NCBI GenBank assembly: GCA_015064385.1
Contig: SVSI01000007.1
Location: 17,758-81,757 of the forward strand
Source of the DNA: Oscillospiraceae bacterium
GTDB lineage: Bacteria; Bacillota; Clostridia; Oscillospirales; CAG-272
Reading direction: 5' to 3'
Length of the DNA: 64,000 nt
The notes under the pieces are model-generated. The model was not told the origin of the DNA, did no database searches, and saw only the letters and a program-made list of their open reading frames with translations. Below are positions 28,130 to 39,116 of the stretch, in pieces. The position numbers and the translations under genes were made by a program. The stretch's first letter is position 1. Each line of letters opens with the position of its first letter.

Positions 28130-28223
28130 AGATCTCGCCTCCTTTTATAAGATATGCCTTGTTTTTATCTATTTTAGCACATATCTCCGCCTTTTTCAAG
28201 TGAATTTTGAAATTTTATAATAA

Positions 28224-28258
28224 AAAAGCATTTACGGTGATTTCCGTAAATGCTTTTT
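28224..28258 (-). terminator. Intrinsic terminator of ackA
   Basis: AAAAAGCATTTACGG TGATT CCGTAAATGCTTTTT. Confidence 0.85.
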
Positions 28259-28273
28259 GTGTTTTAGCTTATC

Positions 28274-29497
28274 TTAAAGAGCAGAAACGATAGCTGCGGT
28301 ATCCTGTGCGATAACGAGCTCCTCGTTGGTGGGGATAAGGTAAACGTCAACCTTGGAATCGTCGGTGGAGAGCTTGATTATATCGGACTGGCGGAGTGCC
28401 TTTGCATTTACATCCTTGTCGATCTTAACGCCGAAGAACTCCATATCCTCGCATACCATCTCGCGGAGACGGGTGTTGTTTTCGCCGAGGCCTGCGGTGA
28501 ATACGATAGCGTCAAGTCCGCCCATAGCAGCGGTGTACGAGCCGATGTATTTCTTTATCTGATAGAAAAGAATGCTCGTTGCAAGGTTTGCCTTTTCGTA
28601 AAGGGGATCGGAGGGACCGTTGGCAACGGCGTCCTCAAGGTCACGCGAGTCGGACTTTCCGGTAAGACCGAGGAATCCGCACTTCTTGTTCATATAGCTT
28701 GCAACCTCGTCAGCAGACCAACCCTTCTTCTGCATCATATAAGGAACGATAGCGGGGTCGATAGAGCCGCAGCGCGTACCCATCTCAACGCCTTCAAGGG
28801 GAGTAAAGCCCATCGAGGTATCAACTACCTTGCCGCCGCGAACAGCCGAGATAGACGAGCCGTTTCCGATGTGGCAGGTAACGATCTTGGTGTCACCGGT
28901 AACGCCCTTCTTTGCGAGTATATCGTTCATGATACCCGAAACGAAGCGGTGCGAGGTTCCGTGAGCGCCGTAACGGCGGATCTTGTAATCGTCGTACATA
29001 TCGTACGAAAGGGGATACATATACGCCTTTTCGGGCATGGTCTGATGGAATGCGGTGTCGAATACGAGAACCTGCGGGGTGGTAGGCATAACTGCGGTGC
29101 ATCCCTCAATACCCATAAGGTGTGCGGGAGTGTGAAGAGGTGCGAAATCGTAGCAGAGCTTGAGCTTCTCGATAACCTCGGGAGTTACGAGGCAGCTCTC
29201 GAAGAAGTAAGGTCCGCCGTGGACTACGCGGTGACCGATAGCTTCGATCTCGGAAACATCCTTGATACAACCGATCTTTGCATCGCAAAGAGTGTCAACA
29301 ACGATCTTCATAGCAACCGAGTGGTTGGGCATATCGCACTGATTTGTGTACTTTTCGCCGTTTATCTTATGCTCGATAAGACTTCCGTCGATACCGATTC
29401 TTTCGCAAATACCTTTGCATTTTACGTCTCCCGACAGAGTATCAATGAGCTGATACTTGAGCGAGGAGCTTCCTGCGTTTACAACGAGTACGTTCAT
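28274..29497 (-). CDS. ackA: Acetate kinase
   Basis: MNVLVVNAGSSSLKYQLID, HRVVHGG, VFDTAFHQTMP, CHIGNGSSI, FTAGLGENN; start trimmed to ATG at 29497. Confidence 0.97.
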   Translation of the reverse strand: MNVLVVNAGSSSLKYQLIDTLSGDVKCKGICERIGIDGSLIEHKINGEKYTNQCDMPNHSVAMKIVVDTLCDAKIGCIKDVSEIEAIGHRVVHGGPYFFESCLVTPEVIEKLKLCYDFAPLHTPAHLMGIEGCTAVMPTTPQVLVFDTAFHQTMPEKAYMYPLSYDMYDDYKIRRYGAHGTSHRFVSGIMNDILAKKGVTGDTKIVTCHIGNGSSISAVRGGKVVDTSMGFTPLEGVEMGTRCGSIDPAIVPYMMQKKGWSADEVASYMNKKCGFLGLTGKSDSRDLEDAVANGPSDPLYEKANLATSILFYQIKKYIGSYTAAMGGLDAIVFTAGLGENNTRLREMVCEDMEFFGVKIDKDVNAKALRQSDIIKLSTDDSKVDVYLIPTNEELVIAQDTAAIVSAL

Positions 29498-29639
29498 TTT
29501 TGTTCCTCCGATTTGACAAATATAAATTTTTGTGATAATATTAACAAAAGAATTATATAACAAAACGATACAAATTTCAAGTGGATAAGCGGCAAAATAT
29601 AGCTTTATTTTGAAAATTTTACAAAAACGGGAAAAAACA

Positions 29640-30791
29640 ATGAAAAAAGTAGCCATTATTTGTGAATTTAATCCTTTTCATAACGGACACAAGCTCCTTT
29701 TTGACAGAGTGCGCGCCTTTTTTGCACCCGAGGAGGTATGCCTTGTGTGTATAATGAGCGGAAATTTCGTCCAGAGAGGTACGCTCTCCGTTATGTCCAA
29801 ATATAAAAGAGCGGAAATAGCTGCCGATATGGGAGCCGATCTCGTTTTGGAGCTTCCTTTTCCGTACTCGGCATCTTACGCGCAGTCCTTTGCGCGTGCG
29901 GGTGTGCATATTGCAAGCTCGCTCGGCGATATCGAATATCTCGCGTTCGGCAGTGAGTCAAACGACGGTGAGAAAATTCTCGACTGCGCCGAGAAGCTCG
30001 CGAGCGCAGAGTTTGAAAACGCTCTTTCCGATATGCTGAAGGAGAGTAGAAATACCTCCGAGCCGTACGCGTCGGTGCGCTCCCGAGTATTTGAAAAGCT
30101 CTACGGAAAAGAGCTGTTGTCAAAGCCGAACGATATTCTCGCTATCGAGTATCTTCTTGCAATAAGTGACTCGGGCAGTAATATAAAGCCGCTGTTCATA
30201 AGAAGAGATAAGGATTTTTCTGCAAGCGAGAGCAGGGGATATATCTACTCGGGGGACGCATCTCTTGAGCACGTTATACCCGAGAGCGTTTATGAAAAGA
30301 CCGTTTCGGCGGAGAAATTCCCACAGCATCTGCCCGACGCTGCGCTCGTGCTCTTTCTCGCAAATTCCGAAGCGATCGATGTAGCGTGCGCGTCCGAGAT
30401 GAACTTTGATCTCGCGTCCCGACTTGTAAGCGCCGCAAGGAGCGGAAAATATAAGACGGTGAAGGATCTCCTTTCGGCGGTGGCTACGAAAAAATATACA
30501 CACGCAAGAATAAGACGCGCGCTGAACAACGCCTTTCTCGGCGTAAAAGCGAGCGAGCTCGAAAATATGCCCGAATACACCGTACTTCTTTCAAGCAGTG
30601 AGGCGGGAAGAAGGGCGCTGCGTGAGTTTTCAAAGAGCGCGAAAATAAATATTCTCGCAACCAAGAGCGCGCATAATAAGCTTGACGGACTTGCCGCAGA
30701 GCAGTACGCACTTTCCGAAAAAGCAGACAGGACGTTCTACTTTTTTGCGTCCGAAAATACGTCCGAGAATAAACCGTACGTAAAAAAATAA
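29640..30791 (+). CDS. tmcAL: tRNA(Met) cytidine acetate ligase-like nucleotidyltransferase
   Basis: AIICEFNPFHNGHKLLFDRVR and IMSGNFVQRG. Confidence 0.88.
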   Translation: MKKVAIICEFNPFHNGHKLLFDRVRAFFAPEEVCLVCIMSGNFVQRGTLSVMSKYKRAEIAADMGADLVLELPFPYSASYAQSFARAGVHIASSLGDIEYLAFGSESNDGEKILDCAEKLASAEFENALSDMLKESRNTSEPYASVRSRVFEKLYGKELLSKPNDILAIEYLLAISDSGSNIKPLFIRRDKDFSASESRGYIYSGDASLEHVIPESVYEKTVSAEKFPQHLPDAALVLFLANSEAIDVACASEMNFDLASRLVSAARSGKYKTVKDLLSAVATKKYTHARIRRALNNAFLGVKASELENMPEYTVLLSSSEAGRRALREFSKSAKINILATKSAHNKLDGLAAEQYALSEKADRTFYFFASENTSENKPYVKK

Positions 30792-30881
30792 ATTTTTTGC
30801 AATAATCTATTGATTAAATGGATTTTTTGTGCTATTATATAGTGAAATGAGAGAAAACTTATAGACACGGAGGAATATAAA

Positions 30882-31199
30882 ATGGCAAATGAAATTACCG
30901 TAGAGGGAAAATACCTCGTATATAAAAACAAGCCCCTGGTAAGAGAGAATAACTTTATCTGCTACGGAGATATGAGAGATAAGTACGTGCTTTTCCTTAT
31001 GCTTCTCGGCAGTAAGACCATTGATACCGCAGACCCTAACATCAAGGTCGAGATACCCGAAAACATCGTTGGACAGATACTCAGCACCGATACCTCAAAG
31101 CCCACTTCCGAGAGAATGGTAGAGCAGTTCACCAAGAAAGAGCTTTACGAGGCGCTCGATTTCGGTATCATCCGTCTTGAAAGACATAACAAAAAGTAA
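30882..31199 (+). CDS. Conserved hypothetical protein
   Basis: 105-aa ORF with upstream GGAGG RBS; no family recognised. Confidence 0.55.
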   Translation: MANEITVEGKYLVYKNKPLVRENNFICYGDMRDKYVLFLMLLGSKTIDTADPNIKVEIPENIVGQILSTDTSKPTSERMVEQFTKKELYEALDFGIIRLERHNKK

Positions 31200-31301
31200 T
31201 AGAGCGTCTTACAAATTGCCCTAAAAACTCTTTTATAACGCCAAATATGAAGTTATTTTACCTAAATAATTAAGTAATTGCGATTTTTTTAAGTAAAACT
31301 A

Positions 31302-31329
31302 TTGCAATTTCAAAAAAAAGTGTTATAAT
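31302..31329 (+). promoter_or_regulatory. Promoter of the rimP-nusA-infB operon
   Basis: TTGCAA-16-TATAAT. Confidence 0.7.
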
Positions 31330-31354
31330 AGTTACAGTTAGATCGTGTATGGTT

Positions 31355-31385
31355 GGAAGAGTGTGAAAGCACTCTTCCGATTTTT
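31355..31385 (+). promoter_or_regulatory. Terminator-like hairpin in the rimP-nusA leader (candidate attenuator)
   Basis: GGAAGAGTG TGAAAG CACTCTTCC GATTTTT, ~25 nt downstream of the -10 element and before the rimP RBS. Confidence 0.65.
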
Positions 31386-31408
31386 ATGAATACGGAGGTT
31401 TACACGCT

Positions 31409-31882
31409 TTGGCAAAGAACGATAACAAAACAGCGGTAAAGGTCAGAGAGATACTTGAGGGTCCCATTAATACGCTCGGCTACGACGTGTGGGACGTTGA
31501 GTTTCTCAAAGAGGGATCCGAGTGGTTTCTCAGAATTACCATTGACAGCGAAAACGGAATAGACATTAACGACTGTGAAAAGGTACACAGATTTATCGAT
31601 CCGCTTCTCGACGAGGCAGACCCGATAGAGAACGCGTATCACCTCGAGGTCTCCTCACCGGGACTTGAGCGTAATATCCGCACCAGAGAGCATTTTTTGA
31701 AATCGGTCGGCGAGAAGGTCGAGATAAAGCTCTTTGCGCCGAAAAACGGAGCAAAGCAGTTTGTGGGAATACTCGATACCGATGAAAACGCGGATAAGAT
31801 ATTCATAAGCGTAAACGGCGAAAAGCTTGAGTTTGCGCGTTCGGATATTTCCAGAGCAAATACCGTGTTCGATTTTGAGTAA
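31409..31882 (+). CDS. rimP: Ribosome maturation factor RimP
   Basis: GYDVWDVEFLKEGSEWFLRITID..INDCEKVHRFIDPLLD..YHLEVSSPGLERNI; TTG start with GGAGG. Confidence 0.95.
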   Translation: MAKNDNKTAVKVREILEGPINTLGYDVWDVEFLKEGSEWFLRITIDSENGIDINDCEKVHRFIDPLLDEADPIENAYHLEVSSPGLERNIRTREHFLKSVGEKVEIKLFAPKNGAKQFVGILDTDENADKIFISVNGEKLEFARSDISRANTVFDFE

Positions 31883-31928
31883 GATAATAAAAATAAAAGA
31901 TAAATAACGAAAGGTACAGATCAGAAAA

Positions 31929-32966
31929 ATGAACGTAGAATTTTTCAAAGCCCTTGATATGCTTGAAGCAGAAAAAGGAATACCCAAGGAGTATATGATC
32001 GAGAAGGTCGAGGCGGCTCTTGCAAGCGCGTATAAGCGTGAGTTTGGCGGAAACAGCAACGTAAGAGTTGTTATCGATCCCGTAAAGAAGGATCTTAAGA
32101 TGTATCAGGTCCGCGAGGTCGTTGCGAACGATTTCGAGGAATACGACGAGCTTCTCCACATTCGTCTCGACGAGGCAAAGGCACTCAGCAGACGTCACAC
32201 CCTCGGTGGCGTGGTCGAGACCGAGATCAAGACAAAGAACGTAAGACGTCTTTCGGCACAGACAGGAAAGCAGGTCATCATTCAGGGAATCAGAGAAGCA
32301 GAGCGCGGAATGATGATAAAAGAATACGAGGATAAGAAAGAGGAGATCATCACTGCAACCGTTCAGAGAGTTGATCCTCAGAACGGTAACGTACTTCTCG
32401 ATACCGGCACGAGTATCGCAACTCTTATAAAGAGCGAGCAGATCCCCGGCGAGATGTTCGCGGTAGGCGATCATGTAAAGGTATTCGTTACCGAGGTCAG
32501 CAAGGATTCTCTCAGAGGCCCGATAGTAACTCTTTCGAGAACTCACTCGCACATGGTAAAGAGAATGTTTGAAAACGACGTTCCCGAGATCCAGGACGGC
32601 ACCGTAGTTATCAAGGCGATCACCCGTGAGGCGGGCTCGAGAGTCAAGATGGCTGTAATGTCGAGAGACGAAGCGGTTGATCCCGTAGGAGCTTGTATCG
32701 GTCAGCACGGCTCGAGAATACAGAATATCGTAAACGAGCTTTGCGGCGAGAAGATAGACGTTATCAAATACAGCGAAACTCCCGAGGAATTTATCGCAAG
32801 CGCACTTGCACCCGCAAGCGTACGCGAGGTAATTATCGACGGCGAAAAGACCTGCCACGTTATCGTTGACAGCGATCAGCTTTCTCTTGCTATCGGTAAA
32901 GCGGGACAGAACGCGCGCCTTGCCGCACGTCTTACCGGATATAAGATCGATATCCGTACCGAATAA
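31929..32966 (+). CDS. nusA: Transcription termination/antitermination protein NusA
   Basis: N-terminal, S1 and KH domains: DPVGACIGQHGSRIQNIVNELCGEKIDVIKYSE. Confidence 0.97.
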   Translation: MNVEFFKALDMLEAEKGIPKEYMIEKVEAALASAYKREFGGNSNVRVVIDPVKKDLKMYQVREVVANDFEEYDELLHIRLDEAKALSRRHTLGGVVETEIKTKNVRRLSAQTGKQVIIQGIREAERGMMIKEYEDKKEEIITATVQRVDPQNGNVLLDTGTSIATLIKSEQIPGEMFAVGDHVKVFVTEVSKDSLRGPIVTLSRTHSHMVKRMFENDVPEIQDGTVVIKAITREAGSRVKMAVMSRDEAVDPVGACIGQHGSRIQNIVNELCGEKIDVIKYSETPEEFIASALAPASVREVIIDGEKTCHVIVDSDQLSLAIGKAGQNARLAARLTGYKIDIRTE

Positions 32967-32984
32967 TAACGGGGAGACCGTTTT

Positions 32985-33260
32985 ATGCCGATAAAGGAAA
33001 AAAAGATACCGAGCAGAAAATGTCTCGGTTGTATGCAGTCCTTTCCCAAAAAAGACCTGATACGCCTCGTGCGTTCACCCGAAGGAGAGCTTTCTCTCGA
33101 TTTTACGGGCAAAAAGTCGGGCAGAGGAGCATATATCTGTAACAGTAAGAGCTGTTTTGCCAAGGCAAGGAAGGCAAAGCGCTTTGAAAAAAATCTTGAA
33201 TGCAATATTCCCGAGGAAATATATCTCTCCCTCGAGGAAAGCTTGGAAATTGATGGATAA
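32985..33260 (+). CDS. rnpM: YlxR/RnpM family protein
   Basis: RKCLGCMQSFPKKDLIRLVRSPEG..GRGAYICNSKSCFAKA. Confidence 0.93.
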   Translation: MPIKEKKIPSRKCLGCMQSFPKKDLIRLVRSPEGELSLDFTGKKSGRGAYICNSKSCFAKARKAKRFEKNLECNIPEEIYLSLEESLEIDG

Positions 33261-33612
33261 TTACGTAATAAGAATGCTCGGTCTCGCGCATCGCGCGGGA
33301 AAGACGGTATTCGGAACGGCGCTCGTTCGTGACGCAGTCAGAGGACACAAAAAGCCCTCGCTCGTTTTGCTTGCGTCGGACGCGTCCGAAAACACAAAGA
33401 AAAGAATAAGTGATTCGTGTACCTTTTACGGCGTCGAACTCGCACGGCTCGATATTAGCGGCGAGGAGCTTGCAAAGGTTCTCGGAAAAGCTTCGGACGT
33501 CATGTGCGTTGCAGTCACGGATGAGTCCATGGCAAACGCAATGAAGGAAAAAATCGACGAAACAATGTTTATCAAGGCGGATAACGGAGAATCCGCGGGA
33601 GGTAGAGCATAA
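33253..33612 (+). CDS. L7Ae/L30e-family ribosomal protein-like (YlxQ)
   Basis: [44 protein letters not shown]; start at 33253 overlaps rnpM by 8 nt. Confidence 0.9.
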   Translation: MDNYVIRMLGLAHRAGKTVFGTALVRDAVRGHKKPSLVLLASDASENTKKRISDSCTFYGVELARLDISGEELAKVLGKASDVMCVAVTDESMANAMKEKIDETMFIKADNGESAGGRA

Positions 33613-36152
33613 TGGCAAATGGAACTACTTGTAAAATAAGCGTTCTTGCAAAAGATCTCGGAATTAAAAATAAAGAATTACTGGAGATGCTTGCGGCAAA
33701 CGGATATGCGGGTAAATCGCATTCTTCACCGCTTTCGGAAACGGAATTTGCGTTCGTTATCGAGTATTATACCAAGAATAATCAGATAACCAATATCAAC
33801 GATTATATCAACGGAGTTACGAAGATAGAGATCGAACGCCCCGAAGATAAGGAAAAGCCCGCAGAAAAGGCGGCACCCGCTCCGGAAGAAAAAGCACCCG
33901 AGGCACCCAAGGCGACCGAGACGCCGAAGGCCCAGGAGCAAAAGAAGCCCGAAGCACCCAAGGTACCCTTCAAGCCGACACCCAAGCCGGTAGTTGAAAA
34001 GAAGGATAGATTTGCAAACCCGCTTGCACCCGCGCAGAGCGCACCCAAGCAGGGCAAAAAAGAAAAGGAAAAGGTCAGACCTGACAGCCGTACGCAGGTA
34101 CTTCGCCCGCAGAACACCTCTGCCGAAAGCGAAGAGGTAAGGGTTATCCATTCGGACGATCTCTCCGGTCGTCGCGCAGGAACCAAGGTCGTAGATACCC
34201 GTGCAAGCAGCGTTGACCTTTCTAAATACGATACCAAGCTCGAGCGCTACGAGAGCGACGATAAGTCCTCGAGAAATTCTACGCAGCGTCAGAAGTTCGG
34301 TAAGAAGCAGCCCCAGCCCCTCCAGGGCAGTGACGGCAGAGTTCGTCATAATCAGAATCAGAAAAACAACAAGAAGCAGGAGAAGATGCCTCCCGTTAAG
34401 CAGCAGGTATCTATCACCGTTCCCGACGAGATAAGCGTCGGCGAGCTTGCATCCCGCCTTAAGGTTACCGCGGCAGAGGTTATCAAAAAGCTTTTCGGAC
34501 TCGGAATTATGGCAACCGTTAACCAGACGGTTGATTACGATACCGCAGAGTACGTAGGAACCGAGCTCGGTGCAATAGTAACTAAAGAGGTCGTCGTAAC
34601 TATCGAAGAAAAGCTCTTCGACGAGAGCGAGGATAACGAGGAGAACCTCGTTGAGCGCGCGCCTGTCGTAGTAGTTATGGGACACGTTGACCACGGTAAG
34701 ACCTCTATTCTCGACCGCATCAGAAACGCACACGTTACGGCGGGCGAGGCAGGCGGAATTACCCAGCATATCGGTGCGTATAAGACTCATATCAACGGTA
34801 AGGATATTACCTTCCTTGATACTCCCGGACACGAGGCGTTCACCTCGATGCGTCTGCGCGGAGCAATGGTAACCGATATCGCGATCCTCGTAGTTGCTGC
34901 AGACGACGGAATTATGCCCCAGACGGTTGAGGCGATCAGCCACGCAAAGGCGGCAGGCGTCGATATAATCGTTGCTATAAACAAAATGGATAAGCCCACG
35001 GCAAATCCCGAACAGATAAAGCAGAGTCTCACACAGTATGAAATTATCCCCGAGGAATGGGGCGGAGACACCATCTGCGTTCCCGTTTCGGCACTTACCG
35101 GTATGGGTATAGACGATCTTCTTGAGTCGGTACTTCTCGTTGCCGAGGTCAAGGATCTTAAGGCAAACCCCAACCGTGCGGCAAAGGGTACTATTATCGA
35201 AGCAAAGCTCGATAAGGGACGCGGTCCCGTTGCAACCGTTCTCGTACAGAACGGTACTCTCCACCACGGTGACACGGTTATCGCAGGCACGTCCGTCGGA
35301 CGCGTAAGAGCTATGACCGACGATAAGGGAAGAAGCGTTAAGGTTGCAGGTCCCTCCGATTCGGTCGAGATCATCGGTCTTGACGAGGTTCCGAGCGCAG
35401 GTGACGAGTTCAACGCAGTAAAAGACGAGCGTATGGCTCGTGAGCTTGCCGAGCAGAGAAAGGCAAAATCCAAGGAAGAGCAGTTTAAGGCGGCATCCAA
35501 GGTTAGTCTGGACGATCTCTTTGCACAGATCTCAGAGGGTACGAAGGACCTTAATATCGTAGTCAAAGCGGACGTGGGCGGCTCTGCAGAAGCAGTCAAG
35601 GCATCTCTTGTTAAGCTGACCAACGAGGAGGTCAAGGTAAACGTAATTCACAGCGCAGTCGGTGGAATCACCGAGAGCGACGTTATGTTTGCGGCGGCAT
35701 CCAATGCGATCATCGTCGGCTTCAACGTACGTCCCGATAAGGGCGCACTTGACAGCGCAGAGAGACAGAAGGTCGATATCCGTACGTACAGAATAATCTA
35801 CGACTGTATCAACGAGATAGAGGCGGCTATGAAGGGTATGCTTGCGCCTACCTTCAAGGAAGAGCTTCTCGGACATATCGAGGTCCGTCAGACCATTCAC
35901 GTTCCCGGCGCGGGTACCATTGCGGGCTCGTACGTTCAGGACGGTAAGGTGTCGAGAAACGCTCAGATAAGAGTAGTGCGTGACGGTATCGTTATCTTCG
36001 AGGATAAGATATCCTCTCTCCGCCGTTTCAAGGACGACGTCAAGGAGGTTGCTCAGGGATACGAGTGCGGTATCGGTCTTGAAAAGTTCAACGACATCAA
36101 GATAGGCGATATTCTTGAGGCCTTCGAGATAGTTGAAGTAAAAGCACAGTAA
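33612..36152 (+). CDS. infB: Translation initiation factor IF-2
   Basis: [41 protein letters not shown]. Confidence 0.98.
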   Translation: MANGTTCKISVLAKDLGIKNKELLEMLAANGYAGKSHSSPLSETEFAFVIEYYTKNNQITNINDYINGVTKIEIERPEDKEKPAEKAAPAPEEKAPEAPKATETPKAQEQKKPEAPKVPFKPTPKPVVEKKDRFANPLAPAQSAPKQGKKEKEKVRPDSRTQVLRPQNTSAESEEVRVIHSDDLSGRRAGTKVVDTRASSVDLSKYDTKLERYESDDKSSRNSTQRQKFGKKQPQPLQGSDGRVRHNQNQKNNKKQEKMPPVKQQVSITVPDEISVGELASRLKVTAAEVIKKLFGLGIMATVNQTVDYDTAEYVGTELGAIVTKEVVVTIEEKLFDESEDNEENLVERAPVVVVMGHVDHGKTSILDRIRNAHVTAGEAGGITQHIGAYKTHINGKDITFLDTPGHEAFTSMRLRGAMVTDIAILVVAADDGIMPQTVEAISHAKAAGVDIIVAINKMDKPTANPEQIKQSLTQYEIIPEEWGGDTICVPVSALTGMGIDDLLESVLLVAEVKDLKANPNRAAKGTIIEAKLDKGRGPVATVLVQNGTLHHGDTVIAGTSVGRVRAMTDDKGRSVKVAGPSDSVEIIGLDEVPSAGDEFNAVKDERMARELAEQRKAKSKEEQFKAASKVSLDDLFAQISEGTKDLNIVVKADVGGSAEAVKASLVKLTNEEVKVNVIHSAVGGITESDVMFAAASNAIIVGFNVRPDKGALDSAERQKVDIRTYRIIYDCINEIEAAMKGMLAPTFKEELLGHIEVRQTIHVPGAGTIAGSYVQDGKVSRNAQIRVVRDGIVIFEDKISSLRRFKDDVKEVAQGYECGIGLEKFNDIKIGDILEAFEIVEVKAQ

Positions 36153-36156
36153 TTTG

Positions 36157-36204
36157 AAACCGCCGTGTAGGAGCTGAAATAAGCGTCTGCTACGGCGGTT
36201 TTTG
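36157..36204 (+). terminator. Intrinsic terminator after infB
   Basis: AAACCGCCGTGTAG...CTACGGCGGTTTTT. Confidence 0.8.
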
Positions 36205-36231
36205 CTTAAAAATGCTTAAAAGGAAATTAAG

Positions 36232-38226
36232 ATGGGAAATACAAAATACCTTCCGCGACTCGGAGAGAGCTTTCTTCCCGTAACACGCGAGGAATGCACC
36301 GCTCTTGGCTGGAGCGCTCCCGATTTCGTTTACGTTACGGGAGACGCGTACGTCGATCACCCCTCGTTCGGAGCGGCGATAATATCAAGAGTTCTTGAGG
36401 ACGCAGGATTCAGAGTTGCGATACTTTCACAGCCCGACTATAAGAGCTGTGACGATTTCAAGCGTTTCGGACGTCCACGCCTCGGCTTTTTGGTCAGCGC
36501 GGGAAATATAGACTCAATGGTGGCGCACTACACCGCCGCCAAAAGAAAGCGCTCGTACGATTATTATTCGCCGGGCGGAAAGATGGGACTTCGCCCCGAT
36601 AGAGCAACCATCGTTTATTCAAACAGAATAAGAGAAGCGTACGGAGACGTGCCGATAATCCTCGGCGGACTTGAGGCGTCCCTCCGCCGTTTTTCGCATT
36701 ACGATTACTGGGAAAACAGAATAAGACGCTCGGTGCTCGTTGATTCGAGAGCGGATATTCTCACCTACGGAATGGGTGAAAATATCATTCTGCGGATCGC
36801 GAAGCTGCTCGATAAGGGTGTGCCGATAAAGAAGATAAGAGACGTTCGCGGAACGGTCTATCTTGCGTCTCAGAACGATGCTTTGCACTTTGAATCGGTC
36901 GCTTGCCCGTCCTTTGACGAGGTAAAAACCGATAAAAAAGCGTATGCAAAGGCGTTCGGAATACAGTACAGAGAGCAGGATAGCGTCCGCGGAAAAGCGG
37001 TCACCGAATCGTACGGAGATAAGATACTCGTTCAGAATCCGCCGATGCCTCCGCTTGAGAGAGAGGAGCTTGATAAGGTTTATTCTCTCCCATATACGAG
37101 AAGATGGCACCCGATGTACGACGGTGACGGCGGCGTTCCCGGTATTGCCGAGGTCGAGTTCTCGATCACACATAACAGAGGATGCTTCGGAGCTTGTAAC
37201 TTCTGCGCGCTTGCCTTTCATCAGGGAAGAAGCGTGCGTTCGCGCAGTATCGAAAGCGTAGTTGCAGAGGCAGAGCTTATCACGAAAATGCCCGGATTCA
37301 AGGGATATATCCACGATATCGGCGGTCCTACCGCAAATTTCAGATATCCCGCCTGCGATAAACAGCTCACGGAGGGTGTGTGCGCGGGACGCAAGTGCCT
37401 TGCGCCTACGCCGTGTAAAAATCTTAAGGTCGATCATAGCGAATACGTAGAGCTGCTAAGCCGAGTCGAAGCGATACCGAAGATAAAAAAGGTGTTTATC
37501 CGTTCGGGAATACGCTTTGATTACCTCATTTACGACGATGACGATACCTTCTTCAGAAAGCTCGTCAAGGATCATGTCAGCGGACAGCTCAAGGTCGCGC
37601 CCGAGCATTCGAGCGATCACGTTCTTAAATGTATGGGTAAGCCGTCGATAGACGTTTACGAAAAATTCAGAAAGAGATTTTTCGAGATAACGAAAGAGGT
37701 GGGTAAGGAGCAGTATCTCGTGCCGTACCTTATGTCAAGCCACCCGGGAAGCCGACTTTCGGATGCGGTAAATCTCGCCGAATATCTAAAAAAGATCGGT
37801 TGCTCACCCGAGCAGGTGCAGGACTATTATCCCACGCCCGGAACGGCATCGACCGTTATGTTCTATACGGGACTCGATCCGCTGACCATGAAAGAGGTTT
37901 ACTGCGAGAGCGACTACCACGGCAAGGCGATGCAGAGAGCGCTCCTTCAGTTTAACAGACCGGAAAACGCCGATATAGTTCGTGAGGCACTACATAAGTG
38001 CGGCAGAGAGGATCTTATCGGAAACGCTCCGAACTGTCTCGTTCGCCCCGCTTATCAGAAAAACAGGGCCGCAAACGGCTCTCAAAAGCCGTCAGAACGC
38101 AAAAATACGCGCTTTGACAGCCAAAAAGGTAAAAAGCAGGGAAATACCGACAGAAAAAACAACGTCAAAGATACTCGCAAAAAATCACCTGCACAAGGCA
38201 GTAAACCAAGGAGAAAAGTAAAATGA
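36232..38226 (+). CDS. YgiQ family radical SAM protein
   Basis: FSITHNRGCFGACNFCALAFHQGR, PDFVYVTGDAYVDHPSFGAAIISRVLEDAGF. Confidence 0.95.
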   Translation: MGNTKYLPRLGESFLPVTREECTALGWSAPDFVYVTGDAYVDHPSFGAAIISRVLEDAGFRVAILSQPDYKSCDDFKRFGRPRLGFLVSAGNIDSMVAHYTAAKRKRSYDYYSPGGKMGLRPDRATIVYSNRIREAYGDVPIILGGLEASLRRFSHYDYWENRIRRSVLVDSRADILTYGMGENIILRIAKLLDKGVPIKKIRDVRGTVYLASQNDALHFESVACPSFDEVKTDKKAYAKAFGIQYREQDSVRGKAVTESYGDKILVQNPPMPPLEREELDKVYSLPYTRRWHPMYDGDGGVPGIAEVEFSITHNRGCFGACNFCALAFHQGRSVRSRSIESVVAEAELITKMPGFKGYIHDIGGPTANFRYPACDKQLTEGVCAGRKCLAPTPCKNLKVDHSEYVELLSRVEAIPKIKKVFIRSGIRFDYLIYDDDDTFFRKLVKDHVSGQLKVAPEHSSDHVLKCMGKPSIDVYEKFRKRFFEITKEVGKEQYLVPYLMSSHPGSRLSDAVNLAEYLKKIGCSPEQVQDYYPTPGTASTVMFYTGLDPLTMKEVYCESDYHGKAMQRALLQFNRPENADIVREALHKCGREDLIGNAPNCLVRPAYQKNRAANGSQKPSERKNTRFDSQKGKKQGNTDRKNNVKDTRKKSPAQGSKPRRKVK

Positions 38227-39083
38227 AAAAGGGAATAAATACCGATGCCGTATTTGGATACGATAATCCCGAAAAGCCGATAGACGACGTTATTAAAGGT
38301 ATCGAATACTGCAAAAGTCTCGGATTTGAAAGTCTTGATTTTTCTCTGTCTATGAGAGATTGGAAGAACAGATCGCAAGCACTCAGAGAAGCTATGGATC
38401 AAAAGGGTTACACGATACATCAGACTCACGCGCCCTTTCGCCGTAACAACGGGGGCTTTAAGGGTGATCTTGAGGTGTATAAAAAGTGCCTTGAAAATTC
38501 TATCGAGTACACAGCGATACTTGGCGCAAAATACTGCGTTGTGCACGCCGAAGAATACTATCCGACAATAGAGGATCCCTTTGATGCTAAAAAAGCGCAC
38601 GATATTCTTTACGATCTTTACGCACCCTTCGTTGAGCTTGCAAAAGCACGCGGAGTCGGAATTGCATTCGAGAGTCTTTTTGAGGACAGAGCAATATACG
38701 GCGAGCCGCGTACACGCTATTCAAGTAAGGTAGAAGAGATAATTTCGCTTATAGAAAGCTATAACGACGAGTGCGTTTCCTGCTGCTGGGATTTCGGGCA
38801 CTCGCAGCTTTCGTACGGAGATGGGCATTTTGAGGCCTTTAAGCAGGCGTTCAAATATATAAGCTGTACCCACGTTCACGATAACTGGGCGGGTATGGAC
38901 CTGCACACGCTCCCGACCTTCGGAAACGTCGACTGGCCCTCGTTTATGCGATATATGCGTGAAAACTCGTATAAAGGCAATCTTTCGCTTGAAATAGGAA
39001 GAGGTAAGAATATGCCAAAGGAAATAAAGCACGAATATCTCGTGCTTGCAAGTAAGATATGTGACTATCTAATGTCAATTTAA
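38223..39083 (+). CDS. Sugar phosphate isomerase/epimerase (TIM-barrel, AP endonuclease 2-like)
   Basis: CWDFGHSQLSYGDG..CTHVHDNWAGMDLHTLPTFGNVDWPSFM; ATGA overlap with upstream gene. Confidence 0.85.
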   Translation: MKKGINTDAVFGYDNPEKPIDDVIKGIEYCKSLGFESLDFSLSMRDWKNRSQALREAMDQKGYTIHQTHAPFRRNNGGFKGDLEVYKKCLENSIEYTAILGAKYCVVHAEEYYPTIEDPFDAKKAHDILYDLYAPFVELAKARGVGIAFESLFEDRAIYGEPRTRYSSKVEEIISLIESYNDECVSCCWDFGHSQLSYGDGHFEAFKQAFKYISCTHVHDNWAGMDLHTLPTFGNVDWPSFMRYMRENSYKGNLSLEIGRGKNMPKEIKHEYLVLASKICDYLMSI

Positions 39084-39086
39084 AAG

Positions 39087-39116
39087 TAAAACGGCTTCAT
39101 TTGAAGCCGTTTTTTC
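39087..39116. terminator. Bidirectional terminator
   Basis: AAAACGGCTTCA TT TGAAGCCGTTTT. Confidence 0.8.
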
